Below, piece after piece: positions 28,966 through 38,948 of a DNA stretch of 64,000 nt. Below the pieces are notes generated by a model. That model saw only the letters and a list, made by a program, of their open reading frames with translations. It ran no database searches and was not told where the DNA came from. The position numbers and the translations under genes were made by a program. Position 1 is the stretch's first letter. The number at the start of each line of letters is the position of its first letter. The stretch is from Enterobacter sp. Ag1 (GTDB lineage: Bacteria; Pseudomonadota; Gammaproteobacteria; Enterobacterales; Enterobacteriaceae): contig AKXM01000015.1 in the NCBI GenBank assembly GCA_000277545.1, positions 147,428-211,427 on the forward strand, written 5' to 3'.

Positions 28966-29952
28966 GTGTCCCAGCTTACCGATGCTTTTGCGCGTAAGTT
29001 CTATTACTTGCGCTTATCAATTACCGACGTCTGCAACTTTCGCTGCAGCTATTGCCTGCCCGACGGCTATAAGCCGCACGGCGTGGCCAATAAAAGCTTC
29101 CTCAACGTCGATGAAATTCGTCGCGTTACCCGGGCTTTTGCTGCTCTGGGTACCGAAAAGGTGCGCCTGACGGGCGGGGAACCTTCTTTGCGCCGCGACT
29201 TTACCGAAATCATCGCCGCGGTGCGTGAAAACACGTCTATTCGCCAGCTTGCGGTGACGACCAACGGCTATCGCCTGGCCCGGGATGTTAACGCCTGGCG
29301 TGATGCGGGGCTGACCGCCCTGAACGTTAGCGTCGACAGCCTGGACGCTCGTCAGTTTCATGCCATTACCGGCCAGGATAAATTTCGGCAGGTGATGGAT
29401 GGCATTGACGCGGCTTTCAACGCGGGGTTTGAGCGAGTAAAAGTGAACACCGTGCTGATGCGCGACGTAAACCACAATCAGCTCGAGACCTTCCTTGCCT
29501 GGATCAAACCTCGCCCCATCCAGCTCCGCTTTATTGAGCTGATGGAAACCGGCGACGGCGGCTCGCTTTTCCGCAAACACCATATTTCCGGTAAAACCAT
29601 TCGCGACCAGCTGCTTGAGCGAGGCTGGGTTCACCAATTGCGTCAGCGCAGCGATGGCCCTGCCCAGGTGTTCTGCCATCCCGACTACAAAGGCGAAATC
29701 GGGCTCATCATGCCGTATGAGAAAGATTTCTGTGCCAGCTGCAACCGGCTGCGAGTTTCGTCCGTCGGTAACCTGCACCTCTGCCTGTTTGGCGAGCAGG
29801 GAATTGCGCTGCGGGATCTGTTGGCGGATGACGCCCAGCAAAGCAAACTGGAGGGACGTATCTCTTCCGCGCTGGCGCAGAAAAAGCAAACCCATTTCCT
29901 GCATGACGGTAACACCGGCATCACCCAAAATCTGTCGTATATCGGCGGCTAG
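28966..29952 (+). CDS. moaA: GTP 3',8-cyclase MoaA
   Basis: MoaA is a radical SAM enzyme that, with MoaC, converts GTP to cyclic pyranopterin monophosphate, the first stage of molybdenum cofactor synthesis. The N-terminal cluster motif is CNFRCSYC near residue 24 and the C-terminal cluster is CASCNRLR plus a later Cys (LHLCLFG). The product is 328 aa. The GTG at 28966 ([14 protein letters not shown] follows) is chosen because AAGGTG lies just upstream and it gives the E. coli N-terminus; the ATG at 28930 lies inside a riboswitch hairpin. Confidence 0.94.
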   Translation: MSQLTDAFARKFYYLRLSITDVCNFRCSYCLPDGYKPHGVANKSFLNVDEIRRVTRAFAALGTEKVRLTGGEPSLRRDFTEIIAAVRENTSIRQLAVTTNGYRLARDVNAWRDAGLTALNVSVDSLDARQFHAITGQDKFRQVMDGIDAAFNAGFERVKVNTVLMRDVNHNQLETFLAWIKPRPIQLRFIELMETGDGGSLFRKHHISGKTIRDQLLERGWVHQLRQRSDGPAQVFCHPDYKGEIGLIMPYEKDFCASCNRLRVSSVGNLHLCLFGEQGIALRDLLADDAQQSKLEGRISSALAQKKQTHFLHDGNTGITQNLSYIGG

Positions 29953-29976
29953 AGCCTGCCCACAAGGAGAATATCG

Positions 29977-30489
29977 ATGAGTCAGGTAAGCGCAGAGTTT
30001 ATCCCGGCACGTATTGCTATTTTGACGGTGTCCAGCCGTCGTGGTGAAGATGACGACACTTCGGGTCACTATTTGAGTGAAGTCGCCACGGAAGCGGGGC
30101 ATCAGGTGGTAGACAAAGCTATCGTCAAAGAAAACCGTTATGCCATCCGGGCCGCAGTTTCGCAATGGATTGCCGATGAGCAGGTTCAGGTGGTGTTGAT
30201 CAACGGCGGCACCGGGTTTACCGACGGAGACCAGACGCCGGAGGCGCTTCTCCCGCTGTTTGACCGGGAAGTTGAAGGTTTCGGCGAGCTGTTTCGTATG
30301 CTCTCCTTTGAAGAGATTGGCACCTCTACGCTGCAGTCACGCGCCGTTGCGGGCATGGCGAACAAAACGCTGATTTTCGCCATGCCGGGCTCAACGAAGG
30401 CCTGCCGAACCGCCTGGGAAAATATCATTCAGCCTCAACTGGATGCCCGTCAGCGCCCGTGCAATTTCCACCCACATATTAAGAAGTAA
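29977..30489 (+). CDS. moaB: Molybdopterin biosynthesis protein MoaB
   Basis: The 170-aa protein has the MoCF-binding fold with INGGTGFTDGDQTPEAL near residue 70 and FAMPGSTKACRTAW near residue 130. In many bacteria such proteins adenylylate molybdopterin; in E. coli MogA does this and the role of MoaB is not clear. AAGGAG precedes the start. The gene is second in the moaABCDE operon. Confidence 0.95.
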   Translation: MSQVSAEFIPARIAILTVSSRRGEDDDTSGHYLSEVATEAGHQVVDKAIVKENRYAIRAAVSQWIADEQVQVVLINGGTGFTDGDQTPEALLPLFDREVEGFGELFRMLSFEEIGTSTLQSRAVAGMANKTLIFAMPGSTKACRTAWENIIQPQLDARQRPCNFHPHIKK

Positions 30490-30492
30490 GTT

Positions 30493-30978
30493 ATGTCGCA
30501 TTTGACCCATATTAACGCCGCCGGGGAAGCACATATGGTGGACGTGTCCGCCAAGGCTGAGACGGTTCGTGAGGCCCGCGCCGAAGCGTTTGTGACCATG
30601 CAGCCGGCAACGCTGGCGATGATTGTTGACGGCAGCCACCACAAAGGTGACGTTTTTGCCACCGCACGTATCGCGGGGATCCAGGCCGCTAAACGCACCT
30701 GGGAACTGATTCCGCTGTGCCATCCGCTTTTACTGAGCAAAGTAGAAGTGCAGCTTGAGGCTCAGACTGAGCAAAACCGAGTTCGCATCGAGTCCGTGTG
30801 CCGCCTGACGGGAAAAACCGGCGTAGAAATGGAGGCATTAACTGCGGCCTCCGTCGCCGCGTTGACCATTTATGACATGTGCAAAGCCGTACAAAAAGAC
30901 ATGGTCATCGGCCCTGTCCGTCTGCTGGAAAAGAGCGGCGGAAAATCCGGCGATTTTAAGGTGGCAAACGATGCTTAA
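30493..30978 (+). CDS. moaC: Cyclic pyranopterin monophosphate synthase MoaC
   Basis: MoaC completes the rearrangement begun by MoaA, giving cyclic pyranopterin monophosphate. The 161-aa protein carries the family motif [14 protein letters not shown] near residue 75 and [23 protein letters not shown] near residue 112, then the conserved [16 protein letters not shown] near the C-terminus. It starts 3 bp after moaB and overlaps moaD by 8 bp. Confidence 0.96.
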   Translation: MSHLTHINAAGEAHMVDVSAKAETVREARAEAFVTMQPATLAMIVDGSHHKGDVFATARIAGIQAAKRTWELIPLCHPLLLSKVEVQLEAQTEQNRVRIESVCRLTGKTGVEMEALTAASVAALTIYDMCKAVQKDMVIGPVRLLEKSGGKSGDFKVANDA

Positions 30979-31216
30979 TGTTCTGTTTTTTGCCCAGGTA
31001 CGCGAACTGGTCGGCTGCGACAGCCTGGCGCTGGATGAAGCCTACGGCGATGTGGAGCAACTGCGTGCGGCATTGGCCGACAGAGGCAGCCGCTGGGCGC
31101 TGGCGCTGGAGTCCGGCAAGCTGCTGGCCGCGGTCAATCAAACGCTGGTGAGCTTTGATCATCCGCTGGCGAAGGGCGACGAAGTGGCCTTTTTCCCACC
31201 GGTGACCGGAGGTTAA
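30971..31216 (+). CDS. moaD: Molybdopterin synthase small subunit MoaD
   Basis: MoaD is a ubiquitin-fold sulfur carrier. Its C-terminal Gly-Gly (FFPPVTGG) is thiocarboxylated and donates sulfur to the pterin on MoaE. The product is 81 aa, starting [15 protein letters not shown]. The ATG at 30971 lies within the last codons of moaC; the frame is open further upstream but those codons lie inside moaC. Confidence 0.95.
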   Translation: MLNVLFFAQVRELVGCDSLALDEAYGDVEQLRAALADRGSRWALALESGKLLAAVNQTLVSFDHPLAKGDEVAFFPPVTGG

Positions 31217-31669
31217 GTGGACAGCACCCGTATTATTGTTGGCCGCGAGAATTTCAACGTCGGCGAAGAGTATCAGTGGCTTTCTCAGTGCGATGAAGAC
31301 GGTGCGGTCGTGACCTTCACCGGTAAAGTTCGCAATCACAACCTTGGCGACAGCGTTAGCGCCCTGACGCTTGAACATTATCCGGGCATGACCGAAAAAG
31401 CGCTGGCTGAAATTGTCGCCGAGGCCAGAAGCCGTTGGCCGCTGCAGCGCGTGACGGTGATTCACCGCATCGGCGAACTGTGGCCAGGCGATGAAATTGT
31501 CTTTGTCGGCGTGACGGGCGCGCACCGCAGCTCAGCGTTTGAAGCCGCCCAGTTCATCATGGATTACCTGAAAACTCGCGCCCCGTTCTGGAAACGTGAA
31601 GCGACCGCCGAAGGCGACCGCTGGGTCGAAGCCCGGGACAGCGATAAGCAGGCGGCTAAACGCTGGTAG
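31217..31669 (+). CDS. moaE: Molybdopterin synthase catalytic subunit MoaE
   Basis: MoaE binds cyclic pyranopterin monophosphate and adds two sulfurs from MoaD to form molybdopterin. The 150-aa product shows DEDGAVVTFTGKVRNHN near residue 25 and the catalytic-lysine region FIMDYLKTRAPFWKRE near residue 117. It starts at GTG directly after the moaD TAA, with GGAGG upstream; the initiator is forced because no in-frame ATG precedes the conserved part. Confidence 0.95.
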   Translation: MDSTRIIVGRENFNVGEEYQWLSQCDEDGAVVTFTGKVRNHNLGDSVSALTLEHYPGMTEKALAEIVAEARSRWPLQRVTVIHRIGELWPGDEIVFVGVTGAHRSSAFEAAQFIMDYLKTRAPFWKREATAEGDRWVEARDSDKQAAKRW

Positions 31670-31759
31670 GCTACTCGGTCTGCGGGATGTGTTAATCTTA
31701 AAGCGGGTGAGCCAAACAGCTCGCGTCAGAAGTTTAATTCACAACACAGAGGAAGCATC

Positions 31760-32470
31760 ATGGACCGATTCCCGCGTCCCAATGAGACTATCGTGCAGCG
31801 TGCCAATACGGGCCTTCAGACCTTTATGGCGCAAGTTTACGGCTGGATGACCTGCGGTCTACTTTTAACCGCCTTTATCGCGTGGTACGCGGCGAATACC
31901 CCGGCGGTGATGGAGTTTGTCTTCTCCAGTAAAATCACTTTCTTTGGTCTGATCATCGTTCAACTGGGGCTGGTCTTTGTGCTCTCCGGCATGGTGCATA
32001 AGCTGAGCGCTGGCGTGGCGACGTCGCTGTTTATGCTTTACTCGGCGCTGACCGGGTTGACCATGGCGAGCATTTTCCTGGTTTATACCTATTCGTCCAT
32101 CGCCAGCACATTTGTGGTGGCAGGCGGGATGTTTGGTGCCATGAGCCTCTATGGCTATACCACCAAACGTGACCTGAGCGGCTTCGGCAACATGCTGTTT
32201 ATGGCGCTGATCGGGATTGTACTGGCTTCGCTGGTTAATTTCTGGCTGAAAAGCGATGCGCTCATGTGGGCCATCACCTACATCGGCGTGGTGGTTTTTG
32301 TGGGCCTGACCGCATACGACACGCAGAAACTGAAAAACATCGGCGAGCAAATTGATACCCGCGATGCGCAAATGCTGCGTAAATACTCAATTCTGGGTGC
32401 CCTGACGCTGTATCTGGACTTCATCAACCTGTTCCTGATGCTGCTGCGTATCTTCGGTAACCGCCGCTAA
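31760..32470 (+). CDS. ybhL: Bax inhibitor-1 family membrane protein YbhL
   Basis: The 236-aa inner-membrane protein has about seven hydrophobic segments and the BI-1 family signatures GFGNMLFMALIGIVLASLVNF and GLTAYDTQKLKN, whose Asp is conserved. It matches E. coli YbhL closely, especially after residue 120. Relatives such as YetJ conduct calcium, but the function of YbhL is not known. GAGGAAG precedes the ATG, and a terminator follows the gene. Confidence 0.94.
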   Translation: MDRFPRPNETIVQRANTGLQTFMAQVYGWMTCGLLLTAFIAWYAANTPAVMEFVFSSKITFFGLIIVQLGLVFVLSGMVHKLSAGVATSLFMLYSALTGLTMASIFLVYTYSSIASTFVVAGGMFGAMSLYGYTTKRDLSGFGNMLFMALIGIVLASLVNFWLKSDALMWAITYIGVVVFVGLTAYDTQKLKNIGEQIDTRDAQMLRKYSILGALTLYLDFINLFLMLLRIFGNRR

Positions 32471-32480
32471 TCTACATATT

Positions 32481-32508
32481 CCCTCCCCTTCGCGGGGAGG
32501 GAGTTTTC
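32481..32508 (+). terminator. Terminator after ybhL
   Basis: CCCTCCCC and GGGGAGGG form an 8-bp stem with a TTCGC loop, followed by AGTTTTCCCC. It begins 10 bp after the ybhL stop. Confidence 0.75.
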
Positions 32509-32656
32509 CCCGCAGTTTTGCTTTTCCTCGAGCGACTTTTACCTGCCTGAACGGAAATAAATTGCAATATCTGTCACAAAAAGGGGGCGTATTGAGGAAA
32601 TTTCCGTACACTTGCGTACTCTGATTAACAGGAAGAAATACTCCAGGAGATAAAGC

Positions 32657-33064
32657 ATGAAGTGGCAACAACGTGTAAGAGTGAGAACCGGACTGGGTTG
32701 CTGGCAGATTATGCTGCATCTTGCGGTGGTCGCTGCGCTGCTCGTTGGCTGGAAAACCGCGACCCTGATCCCCGTGGGCGTAGGGCTGTGCCTGCTTTAT
32801 GTCGCCACCGTGGTGCTGATGTTTATCTTCCAGCGTTTTCACACCGGTTTGCTGCGCGATATCGGTGATTTTCTTGAAGAGCTGACTACTACATGGTATT
32901 TCGGCAACGCAATGATTGCGCTGTGGCTACTGTCTCGAGTGGTACAGAGTCACCTTCTTCTGGCGCTCGCCGGCCTGGCAATGCTCGCCGGGCCAGCTAT
33001 CTTCTCTCTGCTCGCGAAAGACAAATCACGCAATCTTACGCCTAAACATCCAGTACGCCGCTGA
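32657..33064 (+). CDS. ybhQ: Inner-membrane protein YbhQ
   Basis: The 135-aa protein has about four hydrophobic segments and conserved ends: [22 protein letters not shown] at the N-terminus and [18 protein letters not shown] at the C-terminus, as in E. coli YbhQ. Function is unknown. In E. coli, ybhM-ybhN-clsB-ybhP lie between ybhL and ybhQ; here they are absent. Its last 39 bp overlap the 3' end of convergent ybhR. Confidence 0.9.
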   Translation: MKWQQRVRVRTGLGCWQIMLHLAVVAALLVGWKTATLIPVGVGLCLLYVATVVLMFIFQRFHTGLLRDIGDFLEELTTTWYFGNAMIALWLLSRVVQSHLLLALAGLAMLAGPAIFSLLAKDKSRNLTPKHPVRR

Positions 33065-34132
33065 ACCCGTTGTGGCCGCAATCACCAGCAGCGGCCACAA
33101 ACTCTGCCAGACAATCCCAAAGCTCGCATCCTTCAGGTAAATCTGCTTGGTGATATCGGTAAAATGACGAATCGGGTTTATCCACGTCAAATCCTGCAGC
33201 CACACCGGCATGTTTTCCACCGGTGAGACATAGCCGGAGAGCAGGATCGCCGGCATCATAAAGACAAACACGCCAATAAACGCCTGCTGCTGGGTTGAGC
33301 AGAGGGCGGAAATCAGCAGCCCGAACCCCACCAGAGACAGCCCGTAGATAATCATCGTGAAGTAAAACAGCAGCAGCGAGCCGGAGAAGGGGATGTGGTA
33401 GCCCCAAATTCCTACCGCCAGCACAATGGTGGCCTGCACCAACGCGACAATCTGTGCGGGAACCGCTTTGCCAATAAAGACTTGCCAGGTGGCCAGGGGC
33501 GAAACCAGCAGCTGATCGAGCGTGCCTTGCTCGCGTTCCCGGGCCACGGAGAGGGACGTTACAATCATCACGCCGATGGTGGTAATCATCGCAATCAGCG
33601 ACGGCACCACAAACCATTTGTAATCGAGGTTAGGGTTATACCAGTTGCGAATAGTCAGCTCGCTGTTGTTGGGTTTTGGCAGGTCGGTCATCAGCTCTTG
33701 CTGATAGTTATTGACGATTTGCTGGAGGTAATTCGCGGCAATCTGCGCGCTGTTTGAGTTACGCCCGTCGAGCAGAATCTGCAGCTTCGCCGGATTCTGA
33801 CTGGCAATATCGCGCGAGAAATTTGCCGGGAAACGAATCAGCAGCAGGGCTTTTTGGTTGTCTATCGTCGGCTGTATTTCCTGCGGGCTTTTCAGCAGCA
33901 GCACGTGGCTGAAGGCGCTGGCACGGGCAAAGCGCTGGGTCAGCTCAATCGAATGGTTACCGTTGTCTTCGTTATAAATAGCGATGGTGGCATTGGTGAC
34001 CTCAAGCGTGGCGGCAAACGGGAACAAAAGCACCTGCAGCAGCACCGGCAAAATCAGGATGGCGCGGGTCTGCGGCTCGCGTAGCAGCGACTGCAGCTCT
34101 TTGCGAATCAACGTCCATAAACGATAAAACAT
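33026..34132 (-). CDS. ybhR: ABC exporter permease YbhR
   Basis: YbhR is one of two ABC-2 type permeases of the YbhGFSR efflux system. The 368-aa protein has one N-terminal membrane segment, a large periplasmic domain (residues about 45-170) and five C-terminal segments. The sequence [18 protein letters not shown] marks the coupling helix of ABC-2 permeases. In E. coli the system affects sensitivity to cefoperazone and chloramphenicol and exports sodium/lithium or other cations. GGAGAAAG precedes the ATG, 9 bp after ybhS. Confidence 0.93.
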   Translation of the reverse strand: MFYRLWTLIRKELQSLLREPQTRAILILPVLLQVLLFPFAATLEVTNATIAIYNEDNGNHSIELTQRFARASAFSHVLLLKSPQEIQPTIDNQKALLLIRFPANFSRDIASQNPAKLQILLDGRNSNSAQIAANYLQQIVNNYQQELMTDLPKPNNSELTIRNWYNPNLDYKWFVVPSLIAMITTIGVMIVTSLSVAREREQGTLDQLLVSPLATWQVFIGKAVPAQIVALVQATIVLAVGIWGYHIPFSGSLLLFYFTMIIYGLSLVGFGLLISALCSTQQQAFIGVFVFMMPAILLSGYVSPVENMPVWLQDLTWINPIRHFTDITKQIYLKDASFGIVWQSLWPLLVIAATTGSAAYWMFRRKIA

Positions 34133-34141
34133 GCTTTCTCC

Positions 34142-35281
34142 CTAATCGAGCCGACGTTTGGTTTTCAGCGCCGTCAGGCCGATAAACATCACCGCCGAGG
34201 CAATCAAAAACAGCGTGTTGACGATCAACACCGAGGTGATATTCCCCGCCAGGAACAGGCTTTGCAGGGTGCTGACGAAGTAGCGCGCCGGGATGACGTA
34301 GGTCACCGCCCTGATAATCGCCGGCATACTGTCTATCTGGAAAATAAAGCCGGACAGCATGATGGACGGTAAAAATGCGGCGTTCAGTGCGACCTGCGCG
34401 GCGTTAAACTGGTTGCGTGTAATGGTGGAGATCAGCAGCCCCATGCCCAGCGTGCTAAGTAAAAACAGGCTGCTGATCAGAAATAGCAGTAACAGCGAGC
34501 CGCGCCACGGTACGCCGAGAATAAACACCGTCACCAGCATACAAAGCAGCATGGCTAGCATCCCCAAAACATAATAGGGCACCAGCTTGCAGAGCAGCAG
34601 TTCGGTCTTCGTCACCTGCGTGGAAAGCAGAGCCTCCATGGTGCCGCGCTCCCATTCCCGGGCCACGACCAGAGAGGTCAGGATAGCGCCAATGACCGTC
34701 ATGATGATGGTCACCGCGCCGGGAATTATAAAGTGCTGGCTGATGGCAGCGGGGTTAAACCAATAGCGCAGCTGCACTTCGATTAAGGGCTCAAAGTGCT
34801 CCCCGCGATCTTCCGCCCGCTGTTGCTGCCAAAGCTGCCAGATCCCCTGCATATAGCCCTGAACAAAGTTAGCCGTATTGGGCTCGCTGCCGTCGGTGAT
34901 CACCTGAATCGGGGCCGTTGCGCCGGGGCGGGCCATGTTCTGCGCAAAGTCGGGCGGAATCGTCACCATGCCGCGAATTTTCCCGGCCTGCATGAGCTGA
35001 ATCAGCTGCTCGCGGTTATCGCTGATGGTGGGCTCAATAAACGGCGAGGCGCTGATGGCGTGGGTGAAATCCAGCGCGTCTTCGCTCTGCTGCTCGATCA
35101 GCACGCCGACGTGGAGGCGGCTGGAATCGAGATTAATGCCGTAGCCGAAGATAAACAGCAGCAGAAGCGGGATAACCACGGCGATTAACCAACTGCTGGG
35201 GTCGCGCACGATTTGCCGGGTTTCTTTCACGCACAGGGCGCGGACGCGGCGCCACGATATCCTTTGGCTATGTTCGCTCAT
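34142..35281 (-). CDS. ybhS: ABC exporter permease YbhS
   Basis: The 379-aa protein pairs with YbhR. It has an N-terminal segment ([20 protein letters not shown]), a periplasmic domain, then [18 protein letters not shown] as the ABC-2 coupling motif and five more segments. Its start overlaps the ybhF stop by 14 bp, which suggests translational coupling in the ybhGFSR operon. Confidence 0.93.
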   Translation of the reverse strand: MSEHSQRISWRRVRALCVKETRQIVRDPSSWLIAVVIPLLLLFIFGYGINLDSSRLHVGVLIEQQSEDALDFTHAISASPFIEPTISDNREQLIQLMQAGKIRGMVTIPPDFAQNMARPGATAPIQVITDGSEPNTANFVQGYMQGIWQLWQQQRAEDRGEHFEPLIEVQLRYWFNPAAISQHFIIPGAVTIIMTVIGAILTSLVVAREWERGTMEALLSTQVTKTELLLCKLVPYYVLGMLAMLLCMLVTVFILGVPWRGSLLLLFLISSLFLLSTLGMGLLISTITRNQFNAAQVALNAAFLPSIMLSGFIFQIDSMPAIIRAVTYVIPARYFVSTLQSLFLAGNITSVLIVNTLFLIASAVMFIGLTALKTKRRLD

Positions 35282-37016
35282 CGCTGTGCTCCTTATCCCA
35301 CTCGTGAATCAGCCCGATAAACGCCTGCTCCATGGTGGGGTCGGGCGTGTCGTCATCCGCTATCTGCTGTTTTAGGTCGTCCGGCGTGCCGCTGGCAATC
35401 AGCTTGCCCCGGTATACCAGCCCGATGCGGTCGCAGTATTCGGCCTCATCCATAAAGTGAGTGGTCACCATCACCGTCACGCCTTTCTCTACCATGCTGT
35501 TGATATGCAGCCAGAACTCACGGCGGGTAATAGGATCCACGCCGGATGTCGGTTCGTCGAGAAACAGAATATCCGGTTCGTGCATCAGCGAGCAGGCAAG
35601 CGCCAGCCGCTGCTTAAAACCCAGAGGCAGAGAATCTGTCGTGCTATTGGCGATAGGCTGCAGCGCAAACGCCTCGCTCATGCGGGCAATTTTGTCCTGC
35701 TGAACGCGCCCGCGAAGGCCATAAACACCGGAGAAGAAACGGAGATTTTGTGCCACCGTCAGGTTGCCGTAGAGGGAGAATTTTTGCGCCATGTAGCCCA
35801 GGTGTTGGCGTGCTTTGCCGGAGCTGGTTTTCAAATCCATGTCCAGCACCAGTGCTTTGCCCGAAGTGGGGACTAACAAACCACACATCATCTTGAAGGT
35901 GGTGGACTTGCCGGCGCCGTTAGGGCCAAGCAGCCCGAAGATTTCACCGCGCTTAACGGCAAAGTTAACGTGGTCGGTGGCGGCAAAGTCGCCGAATTTT
36001 TTGGTTAGCTCTTCGGCCTGAATCACCGTCTCGCCGGCCTCGCCGTCAACGGTATGAAGAATATCGCCCAGCGGCGATTCGTTCGCGGCGGCGCCACCCA
36101 GTAAATCAATAAACGCGTCTTCAAAGCGCGGGTCAGTTTCTTTCAGGCTGGACTCGGGCACGTTCAGGGCATTTGCCAGATCGTTCACTTTCGCCTCTTT
36201 GGCAAGGATCAGCCGCACAGAGCGCCCCTGAATCACGCCGTCGCTGACCTGCGGCAGCTTCAGCGCGCGCTGAAGTAGCTGGCGATTATTCTCGTGCTCG
36301 TGGCTGACCAGCAGTGAACGCCCGGCCATCTTCTGCGTCAGCGCTTTCGGCGCGCCGTGATAAAGCAGCTCGCCTTCGTTCATCAGCAGGATTTCCCGGC
36401 ACTGCTCGGCCTCATCGAGATACGATGTGCTCCAGAGGATCAGCATGCCTTCGCCCGCCAGCTCGTGCACCATTTGCCACAGTTCACGCCGGGATATGGG
36501 GTCTACGCCTACGCCAGGTTCATCCAGCAAAAGGACTTTCGGCTGGCCGACGAGCGTACAGGCGAGGCCAAGCTTTTGCTTCATCCCGCCTGAGAGTTTG
36601 CCCGCCAGCCGCTCGGTAAACGGCCCGAGAGAGGTGAATTCCAGCAGTCGGGCAAAGGTGCTTTTGCGCTGCTCCCCGATCACGCCGCGCAGGTCGGCAT
36701 AAAGCATCAGGTTTTCCATTACCGTCAAATCTTCGTACAGGCCAAATTTCTGCGGCATGTAGCCCAGTTCAGCGTGCAAAGCGCGATCGTCTTTAATCGG
36801 GTCGAGGCCGATCACCGAGGCTGCGCCTTCGCTTGGCTGCAGCAATCCCGCCAGCATCCTCATGAGCGTGGTTTTCCCCGCGCCGTCCGGGCCGACCAGG
36901 CCGGTGACTGCCCCGGCATGGATTTCGCAATCCAGGCTGGCGACGGCCGGTTTTTCAAGGCCAGGGAAACGCTTCACCAACCCCTGCAGATGAATGACCG
37001 CGTCATTGCTGCTCAT
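35268..37016 (-). CDS. ybhF: Twin-domain ABC ATPase YbhF
   Basis: YbhF is the ATPase of the YbhGFSR exporter. It is a fusion of two ABC domains (582 aa; E. coli 578). Domain 1 has Walker [10 protein letters not shown] near residue 40 and signature [12 protein letters not shown]; domain 2 has Walker [11 protein letters not shown] near residue 365 and an altered signature, [12 protein letters not shown], which is the same in E. coli. The ATG at 37016 gives [12 protein letters not shown]; a start four codons earlier is possible. It overlaps ybhG by 14 bp. Confidence 0.94.
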   Translation of the reverse strand: MSSNDAVIHLQGLVKRFPGLEKPAVASLDCEIHAGAVTGLVGPDGAGKTTLMRMLAGLLQPSEGAASVIGLDPIKDDRALHAELGYMPQKFGLYEDLTVMENLMLYADLRGVIGEQRKSTFARLLEFTSLGPFTERLAGKLSGGMKQKLGLACTLVGQPKVLLLDEPGVGVDPISRRELWQMVHELAGEGMLILWSTSYLDEAEQCREILLMNEGELLYHGAPKALTQKMAGRSLLVSHEHENNRQLLQRALKLPQVSDGVIQGRSVRLILAKEAKVNDLANALNVPESSLKETDPRFEDAFIDLLGGAAANESPLGDILHTVDGEAGETVIQAEELTKKFGDFAATDHVNFAVKRGEIFGLLGPNGAGKSTTFKMMCGLLVPTSGKALVLDMDLKTSSGKARQHLGYMAQKFSLYGNLTVAQNLRFFSGVYGLRGRVQQDKIARMSEAFALQPIANSTTDSLPLGFKQRLALACSLMHEPDILFLDEPTSGVDPITRREFWLHINSMVEKGVTVMVTTHFMDEAEYCDRIGLVYRGKLIASGTPDDLKQQIADDDTPDPTMEQAFIGLIHEWDKEHSDERT

Positions 37017-38010
37017 GCTGACTTCCACCGTTGAATTTCACCGTAACGGGCATGCCCTGACGCAGCGCGTCATCTGCATCGGTCACGATAATGCGTAAGC
37101 GGTAGACTAAATCCGTGCGCAAATCGGGAGTTTCAACCGTTTTTGGCGTGAACTCCGCCGTTGGAGACACAAATCCCACTTTGCCGTGGTATGGCTTGTC
37201 CGGGCGGCCATCGGTGTAAATCAGCAGTTCGCTGCCGGGTTTGGCCTGCCCGAGGTTGGTTTCGTCGATATAGGCGCGAACCCACACCGGGCGAGTAAGC
37301 GACAGGGTGAGTACCGTGCTGCCTGCGTTAAGCATGCTGCCGGGTTCAACGGCACGGGTCAGCAACGTGCCGTCAGAAGGCGCAATCAGAGTGGTGTCCT
37401 GCAGATCTAGCTGCGACTGAGCCAGCTGTGCTTTGGCTTGCTGAAGGCTGGCCTGCGCCTGAGCGATTTCCTGCGGGCGGTTGCCGCTGCGGTACTGACT
37501 GAGCTTATCCTGGGCCGCTTTCAGCGTGGCTTTTGCCTGGTCGCTGGACGAGCGGGCGTTGGCTAAATCATTCGCCGAGATGGTTTTGGTCGCCCACAAT
37601 CCCTGCTGGCGCTGGTAGAAGTTTTGCGCGTAATCATAGGCCGCCTGCGCCTGGTTAACCTGCGCTGCAGCCTGGGCTATTTCTTCGTCACGGTAGCCCG
37701 CAATAATCAAATCGTACTTAGCCTGGGCGGCCGCAACGTTGGCTTCGGCCTGGCGCAAAGCGTTTTCATACGGTGCTTTATCTATCAGCCCCAGCGGTTC
37801 ACCGGTTTTGATTGCATCGCCTTCATCTACCTCAAGCGCCGCGAGTCGCCCTCCCACGCGGAAGCTAAGGTTAACGGTGCGGATATCCACGTTGCCGTAA
37901 AGCGTTAGCTCGCTGTTTTGCTGGCTCTGATACCATTTCCAGCCGCCAAACGCCGCGGCCACGAGCACTAGAATCACAATGACGGCAATCACCGGCTTCT
38001 TATTGTTCAT
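37003..38010 (-). CDS. ybhG: HlyD-type periplasmic adaptor YbhG
   Basis: YbhG bridges the inner-membrane YbhFSR complex towards an outer-membrane channel such as TolC. The product (335 aa) has an N-terminal membrane anchor ([18 protein letters not shown]) and a lipoyl-like half-motif [19 protein letters not shown] long alpha-helical hairpin of Ala/Gln-rich heptads follows (about residues 75-200), then a beta-barrel with [17 protein letters not shown]. The ATG at 38010 follows GAGGAAA; a GTG one codon earlier is also possible. It overlaps cecR by 11 bp. Confidence 0.93.
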   Translation of the reverse strand: MNNKKPVIAVIVILVLVAAAFGGWKWYQSQQNSELTLYGNVDIRTVNLSFRVGGRLAALEVDEGDAIKTGEPLGLIDKAPYENALRQAEANVAAAQAKYDLIIAGYRDEEIAQAAAQVNQAQAAYDYAQNFYQRQQGLWATKTISANDLANARSSSDQAKATLKAAQDKLSQYRSGNRPQEIAQAQASLQQAKAQLAQSQLDLQDTTLIAPSDGTLLTRAVEPGSMLNAGSTVLTLSLTRPVWVRAYIDETNLGQAKPGSELLIYTDGRPDKPYHGKVGFVSPTAEFTPKTVETPDLRTDLVYRLRIIVTDADDALRQGMPVTVKFNGGSQHEQQ

Positions 38011-38695
38011 CACAAGCTTTTCCTCTGTTTACGGATAATCCCTGCAGGATGAAATCAACGTGGCTCAGCACCACGCGGCTTATTTGCTGCACTTTGGCCT
38101 GGTCAAACTGAGGCCAGCCGGTGCGCAACAGAATCGTTTCTCGCCCAAGCCGGAAGGCCAGCACCTGGCCGAGCAGCGTGTGGGTATGCAAAATAGTGTC
38201 GGTATCAAAAGGATCTCGCCCGGTGTAATGCGCCACCAGCGTGGTCAGCAGAGTGTGCATCGGGTCGATAACCTGCTGGTGAATAAGCTGATAAGCGGCG
38301 GTCGGGGAAAGCTGTTCGCGGGAGATAAATTTGCTTAGGTTGAGCGTGTCGTCGGCGGTCAGCAGGGCGATCATTTGCCCGAGCGCGATATGAATAAGAT
38401 GCCGTATTTTCTCTTTGTCCGGTTCGGGCTGGCACAGAAGGGCTTCTGCGTGGGCAACATGTTCGTGAAAATTACCGCTGATGAAATCGGCAATCCACTG
38501 AGCGGAAGCCATATACAGCGCTTCTTTGGAGCCAAAGTAGTAGGTGATCGCGGCAATATTTTGCCCAGCCTGGGCGGCGATATCTCGCGTGGTGGCGTGC
38601 ATGCCATATTCAGCGAATTGCGCGATGGCGGCGGTGATGAGCGTATTTTTAGCCTGCTCTCCGCGGCTGGTGACCGGCGTCGGCGAAGGTGTCAT
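38000..38695 (-). CDS. cecR: TetR-family regulator CecR (YbiH)
   Basis: CecR represses the ybhGFSR operon and the divergent rhlE gene in E. coli and affects sensitivity to cefoperazone and chloramphenicol. The 231-aa protein has an N-terminal Tet[37 protein letters not shown] near residue 30, and a C-terminal domain matching E. coli CecR ([21 protein letters not shown]). It is the first gene of its operon, overlapping ybhG, and a 20-bp palindrome lies 18 bp upstream. Confidence 0.93.
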   Translation of the reverse strand: MTPSPTPVTSRGEQAKNTLITAAIAQFAEYGMHATTRDIAAQAGQNIAAITYYFGSKEALYMASAQWIADFISGNFHEHVAHAEALLCQPEPDKEKIRHLIHIALGQMIALLTADDTLNLSKFISREQLSPTAAYQLIHQQVIDPMHTLLTTLVAHYTGRDPFDTDTILHTHTLLGQVLAFRLGRETILLRTGWPQFDQAKVQQISRVVLSHVDFILQGLSVNRGKACDEQ

Positions 38696-38712
38696 ACCGA
38701 CCTCTTAAAATG

Positions 38713-38732
38713 TTAATCAATCGATTGATTAA
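38713..38732. promoter_or_regulatory. Probable CecR operator between cecR and rhlE
   Basis: TTAATCAATCGATTGATTAA is a perfect 20-bp palindrome in the divergent intergenic region, 18 bp from the cecR ATG. Size, symmetry and position fit a TetR-family operator controlling both directions. Confidence 0.8.
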
Positions 38733-38948
38733 GAGTAAGCAAAGTTATCAACCCTGTCCAGTACAAGGCTTTATTCTGCTTGCGGAGAGGAAAATGAGAA
38801 TTTATGCGGAAGATCACAAAAACTGCTACACTGCACGCGAACGGCGCCGTGGTTTGCGCCTCCTCTCTTCGCCAGCTTAGCGCTGGCGCGTGATGTTCCC
38901 CCTGGAAACTACACCGCACAATGCGGTCAGGGCGGTTCTGGAGTTCCT

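Noticed and set aside
29017..30165. 382-aa open frame opposite moaA and moaB
   Set aside because: It spans two real genes on the other strand and has no family features or ribosome-binding site.
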